DNA from: Mycobacteroides immunogenum
Lineage (GTDB): Bacteria > Actinomycetota > Actinomycetes > Mycobacteriales > Mycobacteriaceae
Direction: 5' to 3'
Assembly (NCBI RefSeq): GCF_001605725.1
Contig: NZ_CP011530.1
Location: 2,170,001 to 2,234,000, forward strand
Length of the DNA stretch: 64,000 bases
Made by a program: the position numbers and the translations under genes. Numbering within the stretch: the first letter of the stretch is position 1; each line of letters opens with the position of its first letter. Under the pieces are notes generated by a model. That model ran no database searches. It was not told the origin of the DNA and saw nothing but the letters and a program-made list of their open reading frames with translations. This document shows, in pieces, positions 35,560 to 45,298 of the stretch.

Positions 35560-37059
35560 ATGAGCAGCAACTTCGCGACGGCCTGTCGCGCATACGATCC
35601 GTCGATCGTGATCATCGGGGCCGGCTTCGCCGGGGTTGCGATGGCCCACCGGCTGAAGAAGGACGGGTTCACGAACTTCACGATCCTGGAAAAGGCTGCA
35701 GACATCGGGGGTGTTTGGCGTGACAACACCTATCCGGGAGCGGCCTGCGACGTGCCGTCAGCGTTGTACTCACTCTCGTACAAGCCCAATCCTCGTTGGT
35801 CACGGCGATATGCCGAGCAACCCGAGATACTCAAGTACCTCCAACAACTCGTGGAGAGTGGCGGACTGGCCGCGCATCTGCGTACCCAGACCGAAGTTGT
35901 CGCAATGACCTTCGATGACCAGCTAGGGCGTTGGACCCTGGTTACGAACTCGAACGAGACAATAACCTGCGATGTCGTCGTCTCGGCCGTGGGTCAGCTC
36001 TCCTTGCCCCACGTACCCGTTATTGCCGACGCAGACACCTTCCAGGGGCCGCGCTTTCATTCGGCGCGTTGGGACCGATCGGTTTCGCTTCGCGGCAAGC
36101 AAGTAGCCGTCATCGGCACAGGAGCTAGTGCCATCCAATTCGTGCCACACATCGCCCAGGAGGCGGAGCATGTCACGCTATATCAGCGCACGGCTCCGTG
36201 GATCTTGCCGAAGTGGGACAGCAGGTATGGAGTCCTTCACGACAGGGTGAGCGAGTTATTGCCGATGGCGCTGCGCCTCGAGCGTTTCGCGGTATGGCTA
36301 ATTTTCGAGTTGCTCGCTGTGACGCTAGTCGACGCGAAGCCCCTCTCACGCGTCCTCGGTGCGATCGCGCGCCGCCACCTACATCGGCAGGTTGCTAGCC
36401 CATCTTTGCGCGAGCAATTGATGCCTTCGGACGCGCCAGGGTGCAAGCGAGTGCTGTTCTCGAATGATTACTATCCAGCAATCGCGAGTGATCGCGTGTC
36501 GTTGGTGCCGAAGGCTATCGCAGAGCTCTGCGACAACGGTGTCAAGACCGTGGATGGAGAGTTTCGTCCTGCAGATGTCGTGATCTACGGAACCGGGTTT
36601 CGCGCCACCGATTTTCTCGCCCCGATGTCCGTGCGCGGCTCTCGCGGAGTCTCCTTGGCCGAGGTGTGGAAGACCCAGGCGTACGCATATCTGGGCATCA
36701 CTGTCCCCATGTTCCCGAACCTGTTCCTGCTTTATGGTCCCAACACGAATGTGGGCTCGGGGTCGATCCTCTACATGATCGAGTCACAAGTCCGTCACAT
36801 CGCAACGCTCATCAAAGCCGTGGCTGCTCATCCGGGTCATGCGATCGATGTCAGGACGGAGAGCGCGCAACGCTACAACACGCGCTTGAGAAGGCGACTA
36901 CGGAGGTCGGTGTGGGCGCTGTGTGCGAGCTGGTATCGAACCTCGAGCGGGGAAATCCCGACGAACTGGCCGGGGCCTACCTTGGTTTATCGACTCCTTA
37001 CCCGGAAGCCGCACAGCGGCGATTACGTCTTGAGAAACGTCGGGCGTCTAAAGGTCTGA
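35560..37059 (+). CDS. Baeyer-Villiger monooxygenase, type I (3 of 3)
   Basis: A 499-residue flavoprotein: GAGFAG near residue 20, IGGVWRDNTYPGAACD, fingerprint F161-x-G163-xxx-H167-xxx-W171-D and GTGAS (187-190 region). It is closest in appearance to copy 1. ATG at 35560 is used because the frame upstream overlaps the esterase gene and has no family resemblance. Three such enzymes in 6 kb imply different chain lengths or ring sizes as substrates. Confidence 0.87.
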   Translation: MSSNFATACRAYDPSIVIIGAGFAGVAMAHRLKKDGFTNFTILEKAADIGGVWRDNTYPGAACDVPSALYSLSYKPNPRWSRRYAEQPEILKYLQQLVESGGLAAHLRTQTEVVAMTFDDQLGRWTLVTNSNETITCDVVVSAVGQLSLPHVPVIADADTFQGPRFHSARWDRSVSLRGKQVAVIGTGASAIQFVPHIAQEAEHVTLYQRTAPWILPKWDSRYGVLHDRVSELLPMALRLERFAVWLIFELLAVTLVDAKPLSRVLGAIARRHLHRQVASPSLREQLMPSDAPGCKRVLFSNDYYPAIASDRVSLVPKAIAELCDNGVKTVDGEFRPADVVIYGTGFRATDFLAPMSVRGSRGVSLAEVWKTQAYAYLGITVPMFPNLFLLYGPNTNVGSGSILYMIESQVRHIATLIKAVAAHPGHAIDVRTESAQRYNTRLRRRLRRSVWALCASWYRTSSGEIPTNWPGPTLVYRLLTRKPHSGDYVLRNVGRLKV

Positions 37060-37607
37060 GACCCTGCAGAACCGAGCCTGGCCGACTAAGGGCACGAGAC
37101 GCGCACTTAACCGCTAGGCCAATAATGTCTAGATATTGACATCAATGGCATCTTTGTAAAGACTGGTGGACGCCGTCAAAGCGGCCCAGCGTCCAGGAGG
37201 AACCATGACGAATCACCTTCTCGCACCTGCGCACCACGTGAAGGAGCGGTTGTCCTCTGTGATCATGGTCCCCGCGCCTCACGCCGTCGACGACAGATGG
37301 CGTCGATGGAGCCGGGACTGGCCGGTTCGTGAACTGGCACCGGCACCCGCGGGCAGTGGATTGAAAGCCGTCCGGGGGGATGCCGGACTGCCCTTCGTAG
37401 GTCACACGCTCGACTACATCCGATTCGGCTCGGATTTCAGTCGAGAGCGCTACGACCGTCTGGGTTCGGTGTCGTGGATGGGCGCGTTCGGCACCAAGAT
37501 GGTGGTCATCGCCGGCCCTGACGCCACTCGAGAGGCGTTCACGAGCGAAGCGAAAGCATTCTCTCAGGATGGCTGGTCCTTCCTGATCGACGCCTTCTTC
37601 CATCGCG

Positions 37608-37615
37608 GTTTGATG
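37608..37615. repeat. Target-site duplication, left copy
   Basis: GTTTGATG directly before the ISL3 left end. The identical copy is at 39006-39013. Confidence 0.92.
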
Positions 37616-39005
37616 GGCTCTATTGCCATGAATGTGGGTCGGGTGGGGTGTGCTATGTCTCGCGTGGCGGAGTGGTCTGGGCGCACGGGTAGCTCATAGG
37701 TTCGAAAGCTCCTACACCTCGTACCAAGGAGCTTGCCCGTGCGCGCGACCACTTTACTCAACCGTGTCCTCGACCTGCCGAAGACCACGGTCCGCGACGT
37801 CGAGTGCGGCGACAAGGTGACGGTGTGGGTGCGCCCGCAACAGCGGGTGATGTCCTGTCCGCATTGCGATTTCCGTACCCGGCACCGCTACGACACACGG
37901 ATGGTGGATTCGGCGTGGCGGCACCTGGACCTCAGTGGGCGGGTATGTGTGCTCAAACTGCGGCGACGTCGGTTGCGCTGCCCCGAGCACGGTGTCCTGG
38001 CCGAGTCAGTGCCGTTCGCGCGGCCGGGATCGGGGTTCACCCGCGACTTCGAGGACCTTGCGGTCTGGCTGGCCGCCAAGTGTGACAAGAAGACGGTGTC
38101 GACGTTCTGCCGCGTCACGTGGCGCACCGTCGGGGCGATGTGTTCGCGCGTCGTGGCCGAGAAACTGGACCCCGACCGGCTGGCCGGGCTGGTCGACATC
38201 GGCGTCGATGAGATCTCCTGGCGCAAGCACCACAAGTATTTGACTTTGGTGTCCGACCACGACACCGGCACAATCGTGTGGGGTGCGCCGGGCAAGAAGG
38301 CAGCCACTCTCGACGCGTTCTTCACCGCGGCCCTACCCGCCGATGGCGCGAAGAAGATCGAGGCCGTGTCGATGGACCTCGGGCCGGCATTCGCGAAATC
38401 CGTTCGCGCACATGCCCCGCAGGCGGTGATCTGCTTCGATCCGTTCCATGTCGTCAAACTAGCCACCGACGCCCTCGACGACGTTCGCCGTCAGGTATGG
38501 CAGTCCGCGCGCAAACTGTCGGACAAGCAGATCGCCAAAACCTACAAGGGAGCCCGCTGGGCGCTGCTGAAGAACCCCGAATCCCTCACCGACACACAGA
38601 AAGCCACCCTCGCCCAGCTCAAACGCGAGGGCGGCGCACTGGTCCGCGCCTACGAACTGAAGGAATCGCTGCGGGCGGTGTTCGCCGGGGATCTTGACGC
38701 CGACACCGTCACCGACATGCTCGGGAAATGGTGCTCATGGGCGCAGCGGTGCCGGATCCCGCAGTTCGTCAAGGTCGGCCGAACCATCAACAAACACCTC
38801 GATGGCATCCAAGCCGCGGTGGAGCGCGGACTGGCCAACGGCCGCCACGAAGGGCTCAACAACAAGGTCCGGTTGATCATCCGCAGGGCCTACGGCTTCC
38901 ACAACGCCGAGAACGCGCTCGCCATGATCATGCTCGTCTGCGGACCGGTGACCCTCGAACTCCCATACCACACATGAGGTCATCCACATTCATGGCAATA
39001 GAGCC
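37616..39005 (+). mobile_element. ISL3-family insertion sequence, complete
   Basis: A 1390-bp element with perfect 22-bp terminal inverted repeats (37616-37637 starting GGCTCTATTGCC, and 38984-39005). It is flanked by an 8-bp direct repeat, GTTTGATG, the duplication length known for ISL3. Intact ends, an intact transposase and a perfect duplication show recent insertion. Confidence 0.95.
37739..38977 (+). CDS. ISL3-family transposase
   Basis: A roughly 412-residue transposase: N-terminal zinc finger (CPHC, then RCPEHG), HTH region and a DDE domain with DIGVDEISWRK, DPFHVVKLA and HEGLNNKVRLIIRRAYGF. It cuts and pastes the surrounding element. The start is GTG at 37739, about seven bases after AAGGAG; TTG at 37733 is possible. 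Confidence 0.92.
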   Translation: MRATTLLNRVLDLPKTTVRDVECGDKVTVWVRPQQRVMSCPHCDFRTRHRYDTRMVDSAWRHLDLSGRVCVLKLRRRRLRCPEHGVLAESVPFARPGSGFTRDFEDLAVWLAAKCDKKTVSTFCRVTWRTVGAMCSRVVAEKLDPDRLAGLVDIGVDEISWRKHHKYLTLVSDHDTGTIVWGAPGKKAATLDAFFTAALPADGAKKIEAVSMDLGPAFAKSVRAHAPQAVICFDPFHVVKLATDALDDVRRQVWQSARKLSDKQIAKTYKGARWALLKNPESLTDTQKATLAQLKREGGALVRAYELKESLRAVFAGDLDADTVTDMLGKWCSWAQRCRIPQFVKVGRTINKHLDGIQAAVERGLANGRHEGLNNKVRLIIRRAYGFHNAENALAMIMLVCGPVTLELPYHT

Positions 39006-39013
39006 GTTTGATG
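39006..39013. repeat. Target-site duplication, right copy
   Basis: GTTTGATG directly after the ISL3 right end, identical to 37608-37615. Confidence 0.92.
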
Positions 39014-40056
39014 CTCATGAGCTTCGACGAGCACTTGATGCACCGGCGCATCATGCAGGAGGCGTTTACGCGTCCGCGCCTGACCGGATACGTCGAACAG
39101 GTAACGCCATGCGTTCGCTCGGCAGTGCCTGCGTGGCCGGTGGGCCCGTCGGTTCGAATCTACCCACTGTTGAAGGAACTCACCCTCGACATCGCTACCG
39201 ACGTCTTCATGGGCGGCCGCGGCAAGGACGAGAGCGATGCTGTCAACAAGGCGTTCGTCGCTACGGTCCGGGCGGCGAGTTCCCTTGTGCGTGCTCCGCT
39301 TCCGGGAACCAGATTCCGCGCTGGTGTGCAAGGGCGGCGCGTTTTGGAGGACTACTTCTTCCGGCATCTGCCGGCCGCGCGAGCCGGTGAAACGGAGGAT
39401 CTGTTCGCTGCTCTCTGTCAAGCCACGACCGAAGACGGGGAGCGGTTTTCCGACGAGGATGTGGTGAATCACATGATCTTCTTGATGATGGCGGCCCACG
39501 ACACCTCGACGATCACCACCACAGCGGTCACCTATTTCCTTGCCAAGTATCCGCAGTGGCAGGAGGCTGCGGCTGCGGAAGCCGCGGCCATCGGTGACGG
39601 GTTGCCGGACATCGAGGCCCTGGAGAAGATGACGGTCATCGACCTCGTGATCAAGGAAGCGCTCAGACTGCTTGCACCTGTTCCGCTGGTGATGCGCAAG
39701 ACGGTTCGAGATGTCGCCATCGATGGATATCACATCCCCTCGAACACGTTATGCGCTATAACGCCTGCCGTGAATCACTTCGATCGAACGATCTGGAGTG
39801 ATCCGGAGCGGTTCGATCCCTCACGTTTCGACGAGCCTCGGCGCGAAGACCAACACCACCGATTCGCCTGGGTTCCGTTCGGAGGTGGAGCGCACAAGTG
39901 CATCGGCATGCAATTCGGGACGCTCGAAGTCAAAGCAATCCTGCACAGGATGCTGCGTTCGTTCACTTGGAAGGTTCCGGAGAACTATCACGTCCGATGG
40001 GACAACACCTCGCTGCCCATTCCGGTGGACGGACTTCCGTTGGAGATGAAGCGCCG

Positions 40057-40710
40057 ATGACCGTCGACCACAGCCCCTACCTCGAACCCACGGAGTTTCT
40101 TGACTGGCAACAAGATTCGGTACGTGACTTCGTGTCATCGGCGATCCGTGGTGCCTGCGGCGACACCGAGAAGGCCATCGCCATCTTCACCGCGGTCCGT
40201 GACTCCATTTGGTACGACCCCTACACGGTGACCGACAACCCGCACGCGTATCGCGCCAGCACCGTCGCGACCGCAGAACGGGCCTACTGCGTCCCGAAGG
40301 CCGTGCTCTTGACTGCAGCGTGCCGAGCGGCGGGAATCCCGGCGCGGCTGGGGTTCGCCGACGTCCGAAACCACCTCCAGACCAAGGCATTGCGCGAGCG
40401 GATGGGTGGTAGCGACGTTTTCGTCTACCACGGCTACAGTCTCATGTTCCTCAACGGTGCGTGGGTAAAGGCCACCCCGGCGTTCAATCGCGAGCTGTGC
40501 GCACGCTTCGGTGTCTCGCCGATCGAATTCGACGGCCGTAGCGACGCGCTACTCCATGGTTTCACCGCTGACGGCACCCAGCACATGGAGTATCTGCGCG
40601 ACCGGGGAGCCTACGACGATCTACCCCTAGCAGACATCCTGCAAGCACTGAGAACGCATTACGGCACATTCATCGATCAGCCGAACAGCCGTCCCGACCT
40701 CTTCGCCTGA
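40057..40710 (+). CDS. Transglutaminase-like domain protein
   Basis: A 217-residue protein with a transglutaminase-like core: nucleophile region AERAYCVPKAVLLTAACRAAGIPAR (given here in parts: Cys78 in YCVPK, then AAGIPARLGFADV) and His125 in VYHGYSLMFLNG. The third catalytic residue probably lies in ATPAFN. Bacterial members act as peptidases, amidases or acyltransferases. It overlaps the P450 stop and precedes a FadD gene, so an acyl-transfer or amide-cleaving step is conceivable. The reaction is unknown. Confidence 0.72.
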   Translation: MTVDHSPYLEPTEFLDWQQDSVRDFVSSAIRGACGDTEKAIAIFTAVRDSIWYDPYTVTDNPHAYRASTVATAERAYCVPKAVLLTAACRAAGIPARLGFADVRNHLQTKALRERMGGSDVFVYHGYSLMFLNGAWVKATPAFNRELCARFGVSPIEFDGRSDALLHGFTADGTQHMEYLRDRGAYDDLPLADILQALRTHYGTFIDQPNSRPDLFA

Positions 40711-40724
40711 AAGGGCACTACACG

Positions 40725-42356
40725 ATGCAAAGCACAATGCAAAATGTTCCGCTCACGGTGTCGGCGATCGTCCAGCATGCGGCAGCCATACACGGTGACA
40801 GCGAGGTCGTCACTCCGACCGGAAATGGATATCGGAGAACGCCTTACCGCATTGTGCTGGCGCGAGTGGCTCGCCTTGCCAATGCGCTGCGCAGTCTTGG
40901 CGTCACGGCAGACCAACGCGTGGCCACCTTCCAGTGGAGCAACCAGGAACATCTGGAGGCCTACTGTGCGATTCCCTCCATGGGCGCGGTCCTGCACACG
41001 CTCAACATTCGTTTGGCCCCAGAGCAACTGGCGTACATCGCCAATCACGCGAGCGATCAGATCGTCCTAGTCGACGCTTCGGTTGCCCCGTTGTTGGCGC
41101 GCGCGCTCCCAGCGATGGCGTCGGTGCACACCGTCATCGTCACCGGAGAGGGCGACCTTGCCCCGCTCCAGGGATGCGGGAAGACCGTTCTGCGTTACGA
41201 GGAAGTGCTTGCCGGCCAAGAAGAATCATTTGACTGGCCTGAGCTCGACGAGCTGTCCGCCGCGGCCATGTGTTATACGAGCGGTACCACCGGAGATCCC
41301 AAAGGCGTCGTCTACAGCCACCGTTCGACGTACCTTCACTCCCTGACCGCCTGCACAGCTAACGCTTTGTCAGTCAGCGAGGCCGACCGTGTGCTGGCCA
41401 TCGTCCCAATGTTTCACGCCAATGCGTGGGGGCTTATTTACGCAGCGTTGATGTCCGGTGCGGATCTGGTACTGCCTGACCGGTATCTCCAAGCCGAACC
41501 GTTGGTGTCGATCATCGAAGACACCAGACCGACCTTGGCCGGTGCAGTGCCGACGATCTGGAACGATGTCGACCGATATCTGGATTCGCACCCTGAGCGG
41601 GACATTTCTTCGTTACGGCTGGTCGCGTGCGGGGGGTCTGCTGTTCCGCTTTCGTTGATGCGGGCATTCGAAGAGAAGTACGACGTGCCCATTGTGCAGG
41701 CCTGGGGTATGACCGAAACCTCTCCGTTGGCGACCGTTGCACGTCCGGCTCACAGAGCCGACGCGACGCGGCGCTGGGAGCTGCGCGCATCCCAGGGCCG
41801 ACCGATCTGCGGTGTCGAAATCCGGTTGCGGGACGACGACGGGAAAGACGTGCCGTGGGACGGGCAATCAGTTGGGGAGATCCAGGCGCGCGGTCCCTGG
41901 ATCACCGGGTCCTATTTCGGAAACAACGATACGGAGAAGTTCGACGAAGGATGGCTGCGTACCGGTGATGTGGGCAAGATCGACGCCGAGGGCTATCTGA
42001 CACTGACCGACCGCTCGAAAGACGTCATCAAGTCAGGTGGCGAATGGATCTCCTCGGTGGAGCTGGAAAACACGCTGATCGGCCACCCTGCCGTGTACGA
42101 AGCGGCGGTAGTCGGCGTCGCGGACGATAAATGGCAGGAAAGGCCGTTGGCGCTTGTCGTCGTCCACCCCGGAACCGACGTTGACATTGACCAACTCCGA
42201 TCGTTCCTTGCGGACAAAGTCGCCAAATGGTGGATTCCCGAGCGATGGAGCTTCGTGTCCGATATTCCGAGGACGAGCGTCGGAAAGTACGACAAAAAGG
42301 TCATCCGTGCGCGCCACTCTGCCGGCGAATACCTCATCGAAATCGAAACGTCATAA
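40725..42356 (+). CDS. Acyl-CoA synthetase, AlkK-like
   Basis: A 543-residue ANL ligase: YTSGTTGDPKGVVYSHRST, PMFHANAWGL, WGMTETSP, GWLRTGDVGKID and SGGEWISSVELEN, ending PRTSVGKYDKK. PMFHxNAWG and GGEWISS are typical of the medium-chain AlkK branch that activates fatty acids from alkane oxidation. This fits the CYP153 system and the Baeyer-Villiger products. Confidence 0.88.
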   Translation: MQSTMQNVPLTVSAIVQHAAAIHGDSEVVTPTGNGYRRTPYRIVLARVARLANALRSLGVTADQRVATFQWSNQEHLEAYCAIPSMGAVLHTLNIRLAPEQLAYIANHASDQIVLVDASVAPLLARALPAMASVHTVIVTGEGDLAPLQGCGKTVLRYEEVLAGQEESFDWPELDELSAAAMCYTSGTTGDPKGVVYSHRSTYLHSLTACTANALSVSEADRVLAIVPMFHANAWGLIYAALMSGADLVLPDRYLQAEPLVSIIEDTRPTLAGAVPTIWNDVDRYLDSHPERDISSLRLVACGGSAVPLSLMRAFEEKYDVPIVQAWGMTETSPLATVARPAHRADATRRWELRASQGRPICGVEIRLRDDDGKDVPWDGQSVGEIQARGPWITGSYFGNNDTEKFDEGWLRTGDVGKIDAEGYLTLTDRSKDVIKSGGEWISSVELENTLIGHPAVYEAAVVGVADDKWQERPLALVVVHPGTDVDIDQLRSFLADKVAKWWIPERWSFVSDIPRTSVGKYDKKVIRARHSAGEYLIEIETS

Positions 42357-42394
42357 CGTCAAATCCCTGGAATTCCAACAGTCGGAAGGTAATC

Positions 42395-43540
42395 ATGTCC
42401 TCACCAATCTCTCCCTGGATGAATGCCGAATTACTCGAGCTTCGTGACCTCGCTGCGAAGTTCTTCTCGGCCGAATTGGCGCCGCATGCGAACCGCTTTG
42501 CAGACCAGCACCACGTCGACCGAGAACTGTGGAACCGAGCAGGCGAGCTGGGCCTGCTCTGCATGTCTATACCTGAGGAATACGGCGGAGGCGGTGGCAC
42601 TTTCGCGCACGAAGCGGTCGTGCTTGAAGAGCAGGCCCGCATAGGTGACAGCTCATGGGGCGCGGGACTGCACAGCGGAATCGTCGCCCACTACATCCTG
42701 CAGTACGCGACTGAAGAGCTGCGCGCGCAGTGGCTTCCCAAGATGGCGTCCGGTGAAATGATCGGGGCGATCGCCATGACAGAACCGGGGACCGGGTCCG
42801 ATCTGCAGAGCGTCAAGACAAAAGCCCTCCTGGACGGTGACGAGTACGTGATCACCGGCTCCAAGACTTTCATCACCAACGGCCAACAGGCCGACCTCAT
42901 CATCGTTGTTGCCAAGACAGATCCGAGCCAGGGCGCTGCGGGCATCTCTTTGATCGTTGTCGAGGCTGACCGGGCGGGATTCCGGCGCGGCAAGGTTCTC
43001 GACAAAATCGGCCAGCGCGGCCAGGACACCTCCGAGTTGTTCTTCGATGAAGTGAGAGTTCCGCGCTCGCATCTACTGGGCCAGTCTGAGGGACAGGGCT
43101 TCATTCAGCTGATGACGCAGCTGCCACAAGAGCGACTCATCGTCGCGGTGGGGGCTGTCGCAGCGATGGAACTTGCCCTGGAGCAGACGCTCAAGTACAC
43201 GCGTGAGCGGGAGGCGTTCGGTCGGCCTGTCTTTGGCTTTCAGAACACCAAGTTCACGCTGGCTGAAGCCGCGACAGAAACGCGCATCGCACGAGTGTTC
43301 CTCGACTACTGCATCGACCTGCACCTTGCGGGTCAACTCGACGTGCAGACCGTCGCCATGGCGAAGTGGTGGACCACTGAGCGAGCGATGAAGGTACTCG
43401 ATGACTGTATGCAGCTTCACGGCGGATATGGCTACATGACCGAGTACCCCATCTCGAGGTTGTGGGTGGATCAGCGCGTGCAAAAAATCTATGCCGGCAC
43501 GAACGAGGTGATGAAGGAAATCATCTCGCGTTCCCTATGA
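42395..43540 (+). CDS. Acyl-CoA dehydrogenase, long-chain (LCAD) type
   Basis: A 381-residue FAD enzyme: AMTEPGTGSDLQS, the ITGSKTFITNG strand, LHGGYGYMTEYP and IYAGTNEVMKE. The C-terminal YEGT glutamate of short/medium-chain enzymes is replaced by alanine (YAGT), while Glu246 in LPQERL stands where LCAD-type enzymes have their base. So the base has moved, and the enzyme is probably active on longer or branched chains. The ATG follows GGAAGG. Confidence 0.88.
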   Translation: MSSPISPWMNAELLELRDLAAKFFSAELAPHANRFADQHHVDRELWNRAGELGLLCMSIPEEYGGGGGTFAHEAVVLEEQARIGDSSWGAGLHSGIVAHYILQYATEELRAQWLPKMASGEMIGAIAMTEPGTGSDLQSVKTKALLDGDEYVITGSKTFITNGQQADLIIVVAKTDPSQGAAGISLIVVEADRAGFRRGKVLDKIGQRGQDTSELFFDEVRVPRSHLLGQSEGQGFIQLMTQLPQERLIVAVGAVAAMELALEQTLKYTREREAFGRPVFGFQNTKFTLAEAATETRIARVFLDYCIDLHLAGQLDVQTVAMAKWWTTERAMKVLDDCMQLHGGYGYMTEYPISRLWVDQRVQKIYAGTNEVMKEIISRSL

Positions 43541-43589
43541 CTCAGAGGAGTTGCCGCCCGCACGTTAGTCATCTAGAGGAGGAGGACTG

Positions 43590-44648
43590 ATGGCATCGAT
43601 GGTGGTGCCGTATCGCCACGACATGGGCGGCCACTGCGGATCGGGGGCTCTTCGGGATTTGACCGAATGGGCCGGGATCCGTTGGGGTGATGACACCCCG
43701 GACGAAGGCATCGTGTTTGCTCTCGGCGGGGCCCTCGACTTCTCGTATGTTCGCTCGGCCCACCTACGTCCACCGATCTACCTCGTTGGACGCAGCGCGG
43801 ACCTCGAAGACGAATACTTGACCCGGTTGGGCGCGCGCTTCGAGTGTCGTTCGACAGACGACCCCGATCTCGGGTGGAAATGGGTGACCGAACAGATCGA
43901 TGCCGGTACGCCGGTCATGGTGTGGACTGACATCGCCGAATTGCCCTATCTGAGAACGCGTCTGAGTATGAGCCGGCACGATGTCGTGATCGTAGGGTAC
44001 GACGACGACGAGGAACTCGCCTTCGTGGTCGATAACGATCGCGATACACCTCAAGCCGTGCCTTACGAGAATCTACGGAAGGCGCGGGCATCGACGGGAT
44101 TTCCCGTCCCCACGCGGCACACCACCTACGTAGTCGAGTGGCCCGGCGCGGCACCAGATCTCGGCAATGCTGCCCGGTCGGCCTTCCGTAGGTCCGCGGA
44201 CGCGATGCAGGGTTCGTGTGTGAGCGCGCCGATCACCGAGGACTCCGATTGTGAAATTCAGGTGCGTGGGCTACCAGGGGTATCGACTTTTGTGGAGGAT
44301 CTCAAGCGGTGGCCGAAGATCTTTGACGACGACACCCTCGACGGAGCCTTGTTTGCGCTGAGCGCCTTCATCGAAAAAGCCGGAACCGGAGGCGGTCTGT
44401 TCCGAGATCTGCAAGCACGTGGATGTCGGCGCGTCGCTGAAGAGTTGAGTTTCGAACCTGCGTTTAAAGCAGCGGAGGCTGCAAAGACCGCATCTGAGTT
44501 GTGGACCGCGGTTGCGCACGCCGCTTATGACCGCGGTGCAGATCCGCACCGAAGAGCGAGCGGCGCCGCGTCCGTGGCTGCGCAATTGCCGACAGCCGAA
44601 CGTCGACTCGCGGAGGCGCTGAGGGAGGCAGGAGATCTACTCCTATGA
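43590..44648 (+). CDS. BtrH-like acyltransferase (BtrH_N + DUF4872 type)
   Basis: A 352-residue protein starting VVPYRHDMGGHCGSGALRDL, the N-terminal signature of BtrH-type proteins with the catalytic Cys16 next to His15. A later SRHDVVIVGYDDDE segment fits the papain-like histidine region. BtrH moves an acyl chain from a carrier-protein thioester to an amine in butirosin synthesis; family members elsewhere are uncharacterised. In a catabolic cluster this is unexpected: it may act on an acyl-CoA or acyl-carrier thioester. Strong ribosome-binding site GGAGGAGG. Confidence 0.75.
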   Translation: MASMVVPYRHDMGGHCGSGALRDLTEWAGIRWGDDTPDEGIVFALGGALDFSYVRSAHLRPPIYLVGRSADLEDEYLTRLGARFECRSTDDPDLGWKWVTEQIDAGTPVMVWTDIAELPYLRTRLSMSRHDVVIVGYDDDEELAFVVDNDRDTPQAVPYENLRKARASTGFPVPTRHTTYVVEWPGAAPDLGNAARSAFRRSADAMQGSCVSAPITEDSDCEIQVRGLPGVSTFVEDLKRWPKIFDDDTLDGALFALSAFIEKAGTGGGLFRDLQARGCRRVAEELSFEPAFKAAEAAKTASELWTAVAHAAYDRGADPHRRASGAASVAAQLPTAERRLAEALREAGDLLL

Positions 44649-44739
44649 GTTCTGATTGCTTCGGAGCAAGCCGAACTGGTTGCGACCCAGCAGATTTATT
44701 TGAGCGCTTTGAATTGTGTCATAGGAAGGGAGAATCACG

Positions 44740-45150
44740 ATGGCTGTCTTCGCTGATGCGGAAGAGGTTTACCGCTACCTCGCCGGCATCTTTCGACGAG
44801 GTTTGGAGAACGAAGACCTTGCGAACAGACTTGCCGGGTCCGGGGTGGTGTTACGGATCCACTACACCGATCCGGATGCGGTAGTAACCGTGGATATGCC
44901 GGAGAAGGTCGTAGAGACCGGCGCGGACAGTGGCGTTACACCGAATGTCGAATTGTTCATGTCCGCGGATACCGGCAACAGGTTCTGGTTGGGGAAGGTG
45001 AACTTGACCATGGCGATGGCGAAAGGAACTGTACGAGCGAAAGGTCCTGTCACCAAACTGATCAAGCTCATACCGCAGGCAAAGAACCTCTTTCCGGAAT
45101 ACCGGGCAATCCTTGAGGCCGACAAGCGTCACGACCTGCTCAATGTGTGA
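44740..45150 (+). CDS. SCP2 sterol-carrier-like domain protein
   Basis: A 136-residue SCP2-fold protein: RIHYTDPDAVVTVDMPEK, ELFMSADTGNRFWLGKVNLTMAMAKGTVRAKG and a C-terminal helix. SCP2 domains bind hydrophobic acyl-CoA or sterol ligands and may present them to enzymes. RBS AAGGGAGA is seven bases upstream. It lies between the BtrH-like and alcohol dehydrogenase genes. Confidence 0.78.
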   Translation: MAVFADAEEVYRYLAGIFRRGLENEDLANRLAGSGVVLRIHYTDPDAVVTVDMPEKVVETGADSGVTPNVELFMSADTGNRFWLGKVNLTMAMAKGTVRAKGPVTKLIKLIPQAKNLFPEYRAILEADKRHDLLNV

Positions 45151-45298
45151 TGTCGGTGCGGTACCGCGCCCGGGCCCGGGTGAGCGGCGCGGGCCTCTGG
45201 GCGATGTGCCCGGAGATCATCCAGGACAGTTCGCGCGACCACCGTGCGCGGTCGGGATAACTACTCGAGAAGCGTAATTCGATAGAAGGGACTTCAAC

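Larger units (their letters stand above)
37205..40060 (+). pseudogene. Cytochrome P450 gene split by an ISL3 insertion
   Basis: Two halves of one P450 flank the insertion sequence. The 5' part (37205-37615) follows AGGAGG and ends in FHRGLM. The 3' part (39014-40060) resumes with LMSFDEHLMHRRIMQEAF. Removing the IS and one 8-bp repeat restores a single 485-residue frame. The second half has I-helix AAHDTS, a KEALRL ExxR-type motif and haem loop FGGGAHKCIG. The family is not recognised; it is not CYP153. As it stands the protein is cut after about 137 residues and should be inactive. The stop overlaps the transglutaminase-like gene (ATGA). Confidence 0.9.

Noticed and set aside
37085..37125. 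A tRNA-like piece on the minus strand (GGCCTAGCGGTTAAG, as in a D-arm) after the third BVMO gene.
   Set aside because: No consistent acceptor or anticodon stem and only a weak T-arm could be drawn. At most a decayed tRNA half, too uncertain to list.
45151..45298. A CCCGGGCCCGGG palindrome after the SCP2 gene as a terminator.
   Set aside because: No U-tract follows and the loop is negligible; GC-rich palindromes are common in such genomes.
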